From contig NZ_AP027266.1 in NCBI RefSeq assembly GCF_036322625.1, forward strand, positions 251,001 to 315,000: 64,000 bases of DNA, written 5' to 3'. Origin of the DNA: Roseicyclus marinus (lineage in GTDB: Bacteria > Pseudomonadota > Alphaproteobacteria > Rhodobacterales > Rhodobacteraceae). The translations under genes were made by a program, and so were the position numbers. The notes under the pieces were generated by a model, which was not told the origin of the DNA, searched no databases, and saw only the letters and a list, made by a program, of their open reading frames with translations. Positions 17,232-25,108 of this stretch are shown here, in pieces (position 1 is the stretch's first letter; each line of letters begins with the position of its first letter).

Positions 17232-17891
17232 ATGGGATTGTCCGACATCATCGCCCGCATCGATGCGGCAACGGCCAGGGCGGGGCGCGCACCCGGGTCC
17301 GTGGCGCTTGTCGCCGTGTCCAAGGTGCAGCCGCCCGAACGGGTCGAGGCCGTGCTTGCGGCGGGCCACCGGCTTTTCGGCGAAAACCGTGTGCAGGAGG
17401 CTGCTGGCCGCTGGCCGCCCTTCCAGGCGCGATTCGACGGGATCGGCCTGCACCTGATCGGTCCCTTGCAGACCAACAAGGCGCGCCAGGCGGTCGAGAT
17501 GTTCGACGTGATCGAAACGCTCGACCGGCCCAAGCTGGCGACCACGCTCGCCCGCCTCGCCGATGAGCGCGGCACCTCGCCCGAGGTCTTCATCCAGGTC
17601 AACACCGGGGCCGAGCCGCAAAAGGCGGGCATCCTGCCCGATGACACCGACGCCTTCGTCGCCGAGGTGCGCAAACTGGGCCTGCCGCTTGTGGGCCTCA
17701 TGTGCATTCCCCCGGTCGACGAAGACCCCGCGACCCATTTCGCGATGCTGGCCGACATGGCCGCGCGCAACGGGGTGAGCGGCCTTTCGATGGGCATGTC
17801 ATCGGATTTCGAGATCGCCATCGCCCATGGCGCGACCCATGTCCGGGTGGGCTCGGCGCTCTTCGGAGACCGTGCTTACGAATTGGTGTAG
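17232..17891 (+). CDS. YggS/PLPBP family pyridoxal phosphate homeostasis protein
   Basis: TIM-barrel PLP-binding protein without known catalysis, which buffers free PLP and affects amino-acid pools. The PLP lysine is Lys31 in VAVSKVQP; family motifs FGENRVQE, HLIGPLQTNKA, and the phosphate-binding end GLSMGMSSDFEIAI...THVRVGSALFG are all intact. Length is 219 residues, normal. The start at 17232 lies directly after the terminator at 17183-17215, so its promoter must overlap that hairpin or it is read through from upstream. Confidence 0.95.
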   Translation: MGLSDIIARIDAATARAGRAPGSVALVAVSKVQPPERVEAVLAAGHRLFGENRVQEAAGRWPPFQARFDGIGLHLIGPLQTNKARQAVEMFDVIETLDRPKLATTLARLADERGTSPEVFIQVNTGAEPQKAGILPDDTDAFVAEVRKLGLPLVGLMCIPPVDEDPATHFAMLADMAARNGVSGLSMGMSSDFEIAIAHGATHVRVGSALFGDRAYELV

Positions 17892-17937
17892 GCCGGGCAC
17901 AGCCGTTAAGACCCCCTCAACACCTGCCCCCGAATCT

Positions 17938-18456
17938 TCACGATTGGGAAAGGTTTTCCGGGATCACGAGCCGGGTCTGGTAACCAATCCGCGCCACGAT
18001 CCAGCGCAGGTCCGGGGGCGACAGCGCCACGCAACCCGCCGTCGGAAACCCGGGCCGCCGCCACGCATGGACGAAAATCCCCGAACCGCGCCCGCGTTCG
18101 GCCTGTGGCCAGTTCCAATCGGTGATCAGCACGATGTCGTATAGCGGATCGGCCCGCCGCAGCGTTTCGTGGTTCGCGGTCAAGGGCGCGCGGACCATCA
18201 GGTTGTAATCCTCATGGCCCGGATCGTCGCACCACAAATCACCCGGCCGGATCGGCACCGCCCAATCGCAGGGCCGTGCCAGCCTGTCGGGACGATAGAG
18301 ACAGCCCACGATGCGATGCACGCCGGCGGGCGTTCCCCCATCGCCCTCGCGCTTGGCCCGCGCCGAAACGACACCCCCACGCCCAAACGTGCAGGGAAAC
18401 AGCCGTCCGCGAAACCGAAGCCCCATGGGCGTCACGACCATATCGGTGGATTTCAC
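17938..18456 (-). CDS. L,D-transpeptidase family (YkuD) protein
   Basis: YkuD-fold peptidoglycan enzyme or relative. The active-site pair is His130 and Cys142 in FVHAWRRPGFPTAGCVAL. Length is 172 residues. No clear signal peptide is seen: the N-terminus is MKSTDMVVTPMGLRFRGRLF, so export is uncertain. The GTG start overlaps the ribA stop (GTGA), meaning translation coupling to ribA; this pairing is common in Rhodobacterales. A cytoplasmic or membrane-side role is possible. A second, clearly exported L,D-transpeptidase lies at 62668. Confidence 0.88.
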   Translation of the reverse strand: MKSTDMVVTPMGLRFRGRLFPCTFGRGGVVSARAKREGDGGTPAGVHRIVGCLYRPDRLARPCDWAVPIRPGDLWCDDPGHEDYNLMVRAPLTANHETLRRADPLYDIVLITDWNWPQAERGRGSGIFVHAWRRPGFPTAGCVALSPPDLRWIVARIGYQTRLVIPENLSQS

Positions 18457-19544
18457 AGCATATGCCCCGACTTGTCGCGCTTGACCGACAGGTAATGCGC
18501 ATTGTGGCGGTTGGTGCCCGTGATCAGCGGCACGCGCTCTGTCACCGCGACCCCCTCGGCTTCCATCATCGCGGTCTTGCGGGGATTGTTGGTCATCAGC
18601 CGCACGGCGCGAAAGCCCATCTTGCGCAACAGGTCCGCGCCGATGCGGAAATCGCGTTCGTCATCCTCGAACCCCAGCCGGTGATTGGCCTCGACCGTGT
18701 CAAAGCCTTGATCCTGAAGGGAATAGGCCCGCATCTTGTTGGCAAGCCCGATGCCGCGTCCCTCCTGGTTCAGGTAGAGCAGAACGCCCGCCCCCGCCTG
18801 TCCCATCGCGCCAAGGGCCGCGTGCAGTTGCGGGCCGCAATCGCATTTCAGACTGCCCAGAACATCGCCGGTGAAACAGGCGGAATGAAGCCGCGCCAGC
18901 ACGGGCTTGTCCCGATCCGGGCGGCCGATCTCGATCGCGTAATGTTCGATCCCGCCATTGTCGGGCCGGAAGATATGGAGCCGTCCCTGTTCGGCGGCCT
19001 CCATCGGCAGGCGGGCCTGGGCCACGGGCGACAGCGGGTGGTGCAGGGCCAGATCGCTCGCGGCGGCCTCGGGCGTCAGGCAGGTCGCCATCAACGTGGC
19101 CGCAACGCCAGCAGGGTCATCCGTCTCGAGCGTGACCATCGCGGGCAAAAGCTGTGCCGATTTCGCCAGCAACAGCGCCAGACGGTGCAGGCCCACCGCC
19201 CCCTCGCGCGCCGTGGCAAGCGGCCCTTTCATCGGCGCATCCAGATCCAGCGCCGGATCGGCCAGCGCGCGCACCCATGCGGCATCGACATCGGGCGGCA
19301 GGATCACCCGCGCCAGATCCCCGTCATAGGCCCGCGCGCGCAGCGTTTCGGCGCGGCGCGCGGTCAGCGCCACATGGGGCTGTCCGGGCAGGCTGCGCAG
19401 CGCGGACAGCCGGGCAGGGGTCAGGGTCTCGGCGGCAAGCGCGATCAGACCCTGCGCCCCCTCGCCCAGCACGACGGGAAGGCCGACACGCAGGTCGGCA
19501 CGGGCACGGGCCACGAGTTCGCTCAAGGTGGGCAAAAGGCTCAT
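18453..19544 (-). CDS. ribA: GTP cyclohydrolase II
   Basis: First step of riboflavin synthesis, opening GTP to a diaminopyrimidine. The zinc cysteines are Cys223, Cys234 and Cys236 in SACFTGDVLGSLKCDCG; the GTP-binding segment LLYLNQEGRGIGLANKMRAY and ending LLITGTNRHN-type (here PLITGTNRHNAHYL) are intact. At 363 residues it is longer than E. coli RibA (about 196): the N-terminal 150 residues resemble a degraded DHBP-synthase (RibB) domain, as often found in alphaproteobacteria. It is coupled to the L,D-transpeptidase gene. Confidence 0.95.
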   Translation of the reverse strand: MSLLPTLSELVARARADLRVGLPVVLGEGAQGLIALAAETLTPARLSALRSLPGQPHVALTARRAETLRARAYDGDLARVILPPDVDAAWVRALADPALDLDAPMKGPLATAREGAVGLHRLALLLAKSAQLLPAMVTLETDDPAGVAATLMATCLTPEAAASDLALHHPLSPVAQARLPMEAAEQGRLHIFRPDNGGIEHYAIEIGRPDRDKPVLARLHSACFTGDVLGSLKCDCGPQLHAALGAMGQAGAGVLLYLNQEGRGIGLANKMRAYSLQDQGFDTVEANHRLGFEDDERDFRIGADLLRKMGFRAVRLMTNNPRKTAMMEAEGVAVTERVPLITGTNRHNAHYLSVKRDKSGHML

Positions 19545-19684
19545 GCCCGATGTCTATCCTCCGGCGCGGGGATTTGAAACATTCCCTGACGTATCGACAC
19601 GAGGCCGTGAGAAAGTCTTTCACGATGTTGTCAAATGCGGGCACGACGGCAATCTGCCGGTCAGACACCAAGGGAGCGACGATC

Positions 19685-20371
19685 ATGGCAACACTGAAAA
19701 AGATATTGCTCGTCGATGATGACGACGATCTGCGCGAGGCGCTGAGCGAGCAGTTGGTGATGACCGAGGATTTCGACGTCTTCGAGGCAGGCACCGGCGC
19801 GCAGGGCATGGAGCGGGTGAAAGAGGCGCTCTACGATCTCGTGATCCTCGACGTGGGTCTGCCCGATACGGATGGCCGCGAATTGTGCCGCCGCATGCGC
19901 AAACAGGGGGTGAAATGCCCGATCGTGATGCTCACGGGCCATGACAGCGATGCCGATACGATCCTTGGCCTCGATGCGGGTGCGAATGATTACGTGACCA
20001 AGCCTTTCCGCTTTCCGGTCCTGCTTGCCCGTGTCCGCGCGCAATTGCGCCAGCATGAACAAAGCGAGGATGCGGTGTTCCAGCTGGGCCCCTACACGTT
20101 CAAGCCCGCGATGAAGATGCTGATCACCGAGGACGAGAAAAAGATCCGCCTGACGGAAAAGGAAACCAACATCCTCAAGTTTCTCTACCGCGCGCAGGAT
20201 GGCGTCGTGGCCCGCGACGTGCTGTTGCACGAGGTCTGGGGTTACAATGCAGGCGTCACCACGCATACGCTGGAGACCCATATCTACCGGTTGCGACAAA
20301 AGATCGAACCTGATCCCTCGAACGCGCGCCTCTTGGTCACCGAAAGCGGCGGGTACCGTCTGGTTGCCTGA
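19685..20371 (+). CDS. OmpR-family response regulator (CenR-like)
   Basis: Two-component response regulator of 228 residues: receiver domain (about 1-118) with acidic pocket Asp11-13, phosphoacceptor Asp56 in LVILDVGLPD, Thr84 and Lys106 (YVTKPF), then a winged-helix DNA-binding domain with the recognition segment VTTHTLETHIYRLRQKIEPD. The start at 19685 is set by AGGGAGCGACGATC. No histidine kinase is adjacent, so it is an orphan by position. The sequence style resembles CenR, an essential cell-envelope regulator of Caulobacter and Rhodobacter; that identity is my inference. Confidence 0.93.
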   Translation: MATLKKILLVDDDDDLREALSEQLVMTEDFDVFEAGTGAQGMERVKEALYDLVILDVGLPDTDGRELCRRMRKQGVKCPIVMLTGHDSDADTILGLDAGANDYVTKPFRFPVLLARVRAQLRQHEQSEDAVFQLGPYTFKPAMKMLITEDEKKIRLTEKETNILKFLYRAQDGVVARDVLLHEVWGYNAGVTTHTLETHIYRLRQKIEPDPSNARLLVTESGGYRLVA

Positions 20372-20389
20372 TCGCTCTCCCGAAAGATG

Positions 20390-20403
20390 TTGACGCAGAT
20401 CAA
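20390..20403. promoter_or_regulatory. FNR/FnrL-type site TTGACGCAGATCAA
   Basis: TTGAC-GCAG-ATCAA matches the FNR/FnrL dyad TTGAT-N4-ATCAA at nine of ten half-site positions. Its centre (20396.5) is 41.5 bases before about 20438, the class II activator position, with a possible -10 box TAGAAC at 20426-20431. It lies in the 3' region of the response regulator gene. TTGACG could instead simply be a -35 element. Confidence 0.55.
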
Positions 20404-20437
20404 AGTGCAACCCTAAGTTGTTATGTAGAACACCTTC

Positions 20438-20489
20438 ATTACCTCCCTGTTGGACTGGCCCGGACCCTTGTGTCCGGGCCTTCTTTTTT
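20438..20489 (+). ncRNA. Candidate short sRNA downstream of the response regulator
   Basis: A predicted transcript of about 52 bases would start near 20438 and end at the terminator T-run. Its single-stranded 5' part contains ACCTCCCT (20441-20448), complementary to a Shine-Dalgarno sequence, and the 3' part is the terminator hairpin. This is the layout of a small trans-acting RNA with an anti-SD seed. It may instead be only the 3' end of the regulator mRNA. The sRNA StsR of Rhodobacter sphaeroides is a candidate relative, but I could not compare sequences. Confidence 0.4.
20457..20489 (+). terminator. Rho-independent terminator
   Basis: GGCCCGGAC (20457-20465), loop CCTTGT, GTCCGGGCC (20472-20480), then TTCTTTTTT. 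A perfect 9-bp stem that ends the response regulator mRNA and any short RNA started after it. Confidence 0.95.
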
Positions 20490-20620
20490 GCCTGACTTGC
20501 CGTTCCCGTTGTCGCCACTTGGGGCGCGTGATAGCGAGACGCCGGGCGCGATCCGACCGGCCAGGATCGCCCCGGGACCGGATGTTTCCGGCCCTTGTCC
20601 CGGCCGTGGAGTGTTAACGA

Positions 20621-20947
20621 ATGACTTCGCGTTTTGCTGTCCTGACAGCCAGCATCCTGTCCCTTGCCAGCGCTTCGGGGGCTTTTGCCCAGGATGTGGA
20701 ATATGCGCTTCTCAACTCTTCCTCGCTTGCTCTCACGGAATTCTACACATCCTCGACCGATGACGAGGAATGGGGCGAAGACCTGCTTGCCGCGACCGAT
20801 CTTTTGCCCGGCGAAGCCGGAAACGTGCTGATCGCGGATGGCGGCGAGAGCTGCGAATACGACATGCTCTTCATCTTCGAAGATGGCAGCGAACTGACCG
20901 ACACCGTCGATATCTGCCAGATGGCAAGCTACGAACTGCTCGACTGA
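20621..20947 (+). CDS. Small exported acidic protein of unknown function
   Basis: 108 residues. A signal peptide (MTSRFAVLTASILSLASASG, cleavage after AFA) leads to an acidic mature domain with ALLNSSSLALTEFYTSSTDDEEWGEDLL, a central glycine-rich turn, and two cysteines (CEYD and ICQMASYELLD). This matches a family of small periplasmic proteins with the TEFYxS motif often misnamed argininosuccinate lyase in Rhodobacteraceae. The function is unknown. It is 71 bases before the exonuclease III gene on the same strand. Confidence 0.85.
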   Translation: MTSRFAVLTASILSLASASGAFAQDVEYALLNSSSLALTEFYTSSTDDEEWGEDLLAATDLLPGEAGNVLIADGGESCEYDMLFIFEDGSELTDTVDICQMASYELLD

Positions 20948-21018
20948 ACGAACCTGACACAGGCCCTGCGGCGGCCCATCGGCTGCCGCAGGACCACCCG
21001 GAAAAAAGGCCTGACCCG

Positions 21019-21807
21019 ATGCCCTTCACCCTTGCCACTTGGAACATCAACTCGGTCCGGCTGCGTGCCGACCTGGTGCTGAAACTTTTGGCCGAGGAAG
21101 CGCCGGATGTCCTGTGCCTGCAGGAATGCAAGTCGCCGGTCGACAAGATGCCGCTCGATGTCTTTGCCGCCGCAGGCTACGGCCATGTCGTGGCCCGTGG
21201 GCAAAAGGGATACAACGGTGTCGCCATCCTGTCGCGGCTGCCACTGGAGGATGTGGGCCACCGCGACATGTGCGCAAAGGGCGACGCCCGCCATGTCGCG
21301 GCGCAGCTGGAAAACGGGGTGACGATCCACAATTTCTACGTGCCGGCGGGCGGCGATGAACCCGATCGCACCGTGAACGAGAAATTCGGCCACAAGCTCG
21401 ATTTCCTGACCGAGATGCGGGATTGGTTCGGCACCGACCGGCCCGAAAAATCCATCCTCGTCGGCGATCTGAACATCGCCCCGCGCGAAGATGACGTCTG
21501 GTCGCACAAGGCGCTTCTGAAGGTCGTGAGCCATACGCCCATCGAGGTCGAGCATATGGCGCAGGTGCAGGATGCGGGGGCATGGGTCGATATCACACGG
21601 CAGGATATCCCCGATGGCCTGCTCTACAGCTGGTGGTCCTATCGCAGCCCCGATTGGGATGCCGCCGACAAGGGGCGCAGGCTTGATCATGTATGGGCCA
21701 CCTCCGACATTTCCAACGCGGCCCATTCCAGCCGCGTGTTGCGGGACGCCCGTGGCTGGACCCAGCCCAGCGACCATGCCCCGGTTTTCGCGACATTCGA
21801 CCTTTGA
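21019..21807 (+). CDS. xthA: Exodeoxyribonuclease III / AP endonuclease
   Basis: Base-excision-repair enzyme that cuts at abasic sites and removes 3' blocks. All ExoIII/APE motifs are seen in order: ATWNINSVR, LCLQECKS with the metal-binding Glu, YNGVAILSR, IHNFYVPAGGDEPDR, LVGDLNIAP (Asp/Asn), and the catalytic SDHAPV near the C-terminus. Length is 262 residues. The start at 21019 gives MPFTLATWNINS as in relatives. Confidence 0.96.
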   Translation: MPFTLATWNINSVRLRADLVLKLLAEEAPDVLCLQECKSPVDKMPLDVFAAAGYGHVVARGQKGYNGVAILSRLPLEDVGHRDMCAKGDARHVAAQLENGVTIHNFYVPAGGDEPDRTVNEKFGHKLDFLTEMRDWFGTDRPEKSILVGDLNIAPREDDVWSHKALLKVVSHTPIEVEHMAQVQDAGAWVDITRQDIPDGLLYSWWSYRSPDWDAADKGRRLDHVWATSDISNAAHSSRVLRDARGWTQPSDHAPVFATFDL

Positions 21808-21876
21808 ACCCTTGGCGCGCCGGGACGGGACGCGCATATAAGGCCCGAACGCGCATGCAATTGACGGAGACGACCG

Positions 21877-22806
21877 ATGCTTGAGCTCGGACAGGGGCAG
21901 GCCAAGAGCGCGCCCGCCGGCGACCTGATCAAGGACGGGACCGAGGCGACCTTCATGGCCGACGTGATCGAGGGCAGCCGCGAGGTTCCCGTGATCGTCG
22001 ATTTCTGGGCCACGTGGTGCGGCCCGTGCAAGACGCTTGGCCCGATGCTGGAGGCAGCCGTTACGGCCGCCAAGGGCAAGGTCCGCATGGTCAAGATCGA
22101 CGTGGACCGCGAACAGCGGCTGGCGGGGGCCTTGGCGCAGCAGGGCCTGCCGCTGCAATCCATCCCCACGGTCGTGGCTTTTGTCGGGGGTCGCCCCGTC
22201 GACATGTTCCAGGGCGCAATCCCGCAGGGTCAGATCAAGGAGTTCATCGACCGGCTCGTTGCGATGGGTGGGGATGACGGCGGCCTTGCCGAGGCGCTGG
22301 AGGCGGCCGAGGCGATGCTGGCCGAAGGCGCCGTGGTCGATGCCGCGCAGACCTTTGCCGCGATCCTTGAGGAAGAACCCGAGAATGCCGCCGCGATGGC
22401 CGGGCTTGCCCGTGCCCATCTGGCCATGGGCGAGATCGACAAGGCCGAAGGCATCCTGAACACCGCGCCGCAAGCCATCGTGGCCGCCCCCGAGCTGGAG
22501 GCCGTGCGCGCCCAGATCGCGCTGGCCCGCCAGGCGGCGAATGCCGGTCCGCTTGCCGATCTGCAGGCCGCGGTGGAGGCGAATCCCGCCGATCACCAGG
22601 CCCGCTTCGATTACGCGCAGGCGCTGCATGCGGCGGGCAAGGTCCAGGAGGCGGTCGACGAATTGCTCGAATTGTTCCGCCGCGACCGCGAGTGGAACGA
22701 GGGCGCAGCCAAGGCGCAGCTCTTCACGATTTTCGAGGCGCTCAAGCCGCAGGACCCCATTGTCCTGACCGGTCGGCGCAGGCTCAGCTCGATGATCTTT
22801 GCCTGA
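21877..22806 (+). CDS. Thioredoxin with C-terminal TPR domain (YbbN/CnoX family)
   Basis: 309-residue cytoplasmic thioredoxin-fold chaperone-type protein. The thioredoxin domain (about 1-130) keeps an intact redox site WCGPC (Cys48, Cys51); this differs from E. coli YbbN/CnoX, whose site lacks the first cysteine, so this protein should be redox active. Four to five helical TPR-like repeats fill about 135-300. It begins a run of three tightly spaced genes with the LON-domain and Trm112-like genes. Confidence 0.93.
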   Translation: MLELGQGQAKSAPAGDLIKDGTEATFMADVIEGSREVPVIVDFWATWCGPCKTLGPMLEAAVTAAKGKVRMVKIDVDREQRLAGALAQQGLPLQSIPTVVAFVGGRPVDMFQGAIPQGQIKEFIDRLVAMGGDDGGLAEALEAAEAMLAEGAVVDAAQTFAAILEEEPENAAAMAGLARAHLAMGEIDKAEGILNTAPQAIVAAPELEAVRAQIALARQAANAGPLADLQAAVEANPADHQARFDYAQALHAAGKVQEAVDELLELFRRDREWNEGAAKAQLFTIFEALKPQDPIVLTGRRRLSSMIFA

Positions 22807-22827
22807 CGGCTTCGGGGGGCTAGGTCC

Positions 22828-23478
22828 ATGCCCATGATGTCATCAGCCGACCTGCCGGGTACGATCCCGATCTTTCCGCTGCCCGGGGCGCTTTTGCTGC
22901 CCCGCGCACGCCTGCCGCTGCATATCTTCGAGCCGCGCTATCTTGCGATGCTCGATGATGCGCTGAAAACGCCGCATCGCCTGATCGGGATGGTGCAATC
23001 GCGCGAGGTGCCGGGATCGAAGGAACGCCGCCTGCATGCCATTGGCTGCGCGGGCCGCGTCACCCAGTTCTCGGAAACCGAGGATGGGCGCTACATGATC
23101 ACGCTGTCGGGGATTTCCCGGTTCCGCATCAAGCAGGAGGTATCGGGTTTCACCCCCTATCGCCGCTGCGATGTGTCCTGGGACGGGTTCGGTGCCGATC
23201 TTGGCCCGACCGAGGTGGATGCCGGGTTCGACCGGCCCCGGTTCCTTGACCTTCTGGGGCGGTATTTCGACGCCATGTCGCTGTCGACCGATTGGGACAG
23301 CATGAAGGAGGCCGAGGACGAATTGCTGATCAATTCGCTCTCCATGCTCTGCCCCTTTCCGCCCGAGGAAAAGCAGGCCCTGCTCGAGGCCCCGTCGCTG
23401 TCGACCCGGCGCGAGACGCTTGTGACGCTGATCGAATTCGCGCTGCGCGGGGGCGGGCCCGAGGAACAGATGCAATGA
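22828..23478 (+). CDS. LON peptidase substrate-binding (N-terminal) domain protein
   Basis: 216-residue stand-alone Lon N domain: [26 protein letters not shown] at the start is the hallmark, and the rest ([15 protein letters not shown] and a helical end) covers the whole domain. There is no ATPase or protease part, so it cannot degrade proteins itself; stand-alone versions are thought to bind substrates or partners. The stop overlaps the next start (ATGA). Confidence 0.94.
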   Translation: MPMMSSADLPGTIPIFPLPGALLLPRARLPLHIFEPRYLAMLDDALKTPHRLIGMVQSREVPGSKERRLHAIGCAGRVTQFSETEDGRYMITLSGISRFRIKQEVSGFTPYRRCDVSWDGFGADLGPTEVDAGFDRPRFLDLLGRYFDAMSLSTDWDSMKEAEDELLINSLSMLCPFPPEEKQALLEAPSLSTRRETLVTLIEFALRGGGPEEQMQ

Positions 23479-23660
23479 GCGACGGCGCGGTGCCCATCGA
23501 CCGCCGCATGCTGGAGGCGCTGGTCTGCCCGCTGACCCATGCGCCCCTGAGCTATGATGCCGAGCGTCAGGAACTGGTGTCGAAGGCCGCCCACCTGGCC
23601 TATCCGATCCGCGGCGGCATCCCGATCATGCTGGAAAGCGAGGCGCGGGCGCTGGAGTGA
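23475..23660 (+). CDS. Trm112-like (YcaR family) small protein
   Basis: 61 residues: [19 protein letters not shown] and [17 protein letters not shown] are the two halves of the family signature. Like other bacterial members it has only one of the zinc cysteines of eukaryotic Trm112, so zinc binding is unlikely. It may be a small partner of methyltransferases by family analogy; the target is unknown. It overlaps the LON-domain gene by four bases. Confidence 0.92.
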   Translation: MSDGAVPIDRRMLEALVCPLTHAPLSYDAERQELVSKAAHLAYPIRGGIPIMLESEARALE

Positions 23661-23687
23661 TGGGATATGCGGTGATGGTCGCATCTT

Positions 23688-23763
23688 GTAGGTGCGCCTG
23701 AAGGCGCACCCTACCCATCATTCGCCAGATCGCACCGCCGTAGGGTGCGCCTTCAGGCGCACC
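23688..23763. repeat. Paired inverted GGTGCGCC repeat, copy 2
   Basis: Left arm 23688-23714 contains GGTGCGCCTGAAGGCGCACC followed by CTAC; right arm 23740-23763 is its exact reverse complement over 24 bases. The spacer is 25 bases. It lies between the convergent Trm112-like and hydroxylase genes. Each arm can fold alone (8-bp stem, TGAA loop) or the two can pair into one 24-bp hairpin. Confidence 0.9.
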
Positions 23764-23797
23764 ACGCCCGCAAAGCGAACCTGTCGCACCCGCCCCC

Positions 23798-25021
23798 TCA
23801 CAACGTCCGGCCCTGCAACAGGCGCGGCACATCCCCGGTCAGGCCCGCCGCCTCCCGCATGAAGGCGCGGCGCAGGGCGGGCACGGCGCTGACCGCGCCC
23901 ATGCCGATGTCGCGGATCAGGCGCAGCGCCGGGTTGTCATTCGAAAACAGACGGTTGACCCCATCGGTCGCCAGTGCCAGCGCGGCCGTGTCGAACCGTC
24001 GCCAGCTTTGGTAGCGCGCCAGCACATCGGGTGCCGCGATGTCTTCGCCCCGCCGCGCGGCATCGGCCAGAACCTCGGCCAATGCGCCCACATCGCGCAG
24101 CCCGAGGTTCAGACCCTGACCCGCGATCGGATGAACCCCATGTGCCGCATCGCCTACCAGTGCCAGCCGGTCGGCCACGAAGGCATTGGCGATGGTCAGG
24201 TTGAGCGGATAGCTGTAGCGCTGCCCGGCCAGGGAAATCTCGCCCAGGAAATCGCCAAAGCGCGGGCGCAGATGGTCGAGAAACGCCGCATCGCTGCCCG
24301 CTATCAGCCGCCGCGCATCGGCATGGGTTTCCGACCAGACGATGGACGACCGGTTCCCCGGCAGGGGCAGGATCGCCAAGGGCCCCGGCGGCATGAAGAA
24401 TTGATGCGCGATGCCGTCATGCGGCTCTTCATGCGCAATGGCGCAGACAAGGGCCGTCTGCCCGTAATCCCAGCCCGTGCGTCTGATCCCCGCCCGCGCG
24501 GCGGTGCCCGATTTGCGCCCGTCGGCCCCCACCAGGATACGCCCGGTCAGAACCGCGCCATCCGTCAGCGTGACGCTGGCCGCGCCATCGGTCGCCTGGG
24601 CCATGACGGTGGCCCCCGGGCGATGCGTGATCAACGGCTGATCCTTCATCGCATCCAGCACCGCGCGGCGCAGGAAACGATCCTCGAGCATGTGGCCCAT
24701 CGGGCCTTCTTCCAGCTCGGCGCTGTCGAAATGGAGGAAAAAGGGGGCGGCCCCTTCGCCTGCGCGGCCGTCGCTGGCCTTGATCTGGTGGATGGGTTGG
24801 GCGTGGTCACGCAACCCCTCCCACAGCCCCAGCGCGGACAGCATCCGGACCGAGGCGAGCGCCAGCGCATAGGAACGCCCGTCGAAGTCAGCGCCCATCT
24901 GTGCCGCAACCGGCAGCGTGTCGATGACGATGGAGGACAGCCCCGCCTGCGCGCAGGCCAAGGCAAGGCAGGGGCCGTTCAGCCCACCGCCAACAATCAG
25001 GATATCCGCGTCATGTGTCAT
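23798..25021 (-). CDS. UbiH/UbiF/COQ6 family FAD-dependent hydroxylase
   Basis: Aromatic-ring monooxygenase of the ubiquinone pathway group, 407 residues. The FAD dinucleotide motif VGGGLNGPCLALAC is at about 9-22, the second FAD motif ILVGADGRKSGTA in the middle, and the third, LVGDAAHGVHPIAGQGLNLGLRD, near the C-terminus. The start at 25021 gives MTHDADILIVGGG; the open frame further upstream is not coding-like and overlaps the divergent amidase gene. Which ring position it hydroxylates cannot be told. It is a single gene divergent from the amidase. Confidence 0.93.
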   Translation of the reverse strand: MTHDADILIVGGGLNGPCLALACAQAGLSSIVIDTLPVAAQMGADFDGRSYALALASVRMLSALGLWEGLRDHAQPIHQIKASDGRAGEGAAPFFLHFDSAELEEGPMGHMLEDRFLRRAVLDAMKDQPLITHRPGATVMAQATDGAASVTLTDGAVLTGRILVGADGRKSGTAARAGIRRTGWDYGQTALVCAIAHEEPHDGIAHQFFMPPGPLAILPLPGNRSSIVWSETHADARRLIAGSDAAFLDHLRPRFGDFLGEISLAGQRYSYPLNLTIANAFVADRLALVGDAAHGVHPIAGQGLNLGLRDVGALAEVLADAARRGEDIAAPDVLARYQSWRRFDTAALALATDGVNRLFSNDNPALRLIRDIGMGAVSAVPALRRAFMREAAGLTGDVPRLLQGRTL

Positions 25022-25108
25022 GGTCCCGACTATGGTCCGACAGGCGGGATTGTCCATGGCGCGAGGCGGTTGTAGCGTCGCTTGCGACATCATGGGCAGG
25101 GGGCGGGC

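Noticed and set aside
20390-20403. Treating the FNR-like box as control of the small exported protein gene at 20621.
   Set aside because: A strong terminator at 20457-20489 lies between, so a transcript starting at this box would normally end before 20621.
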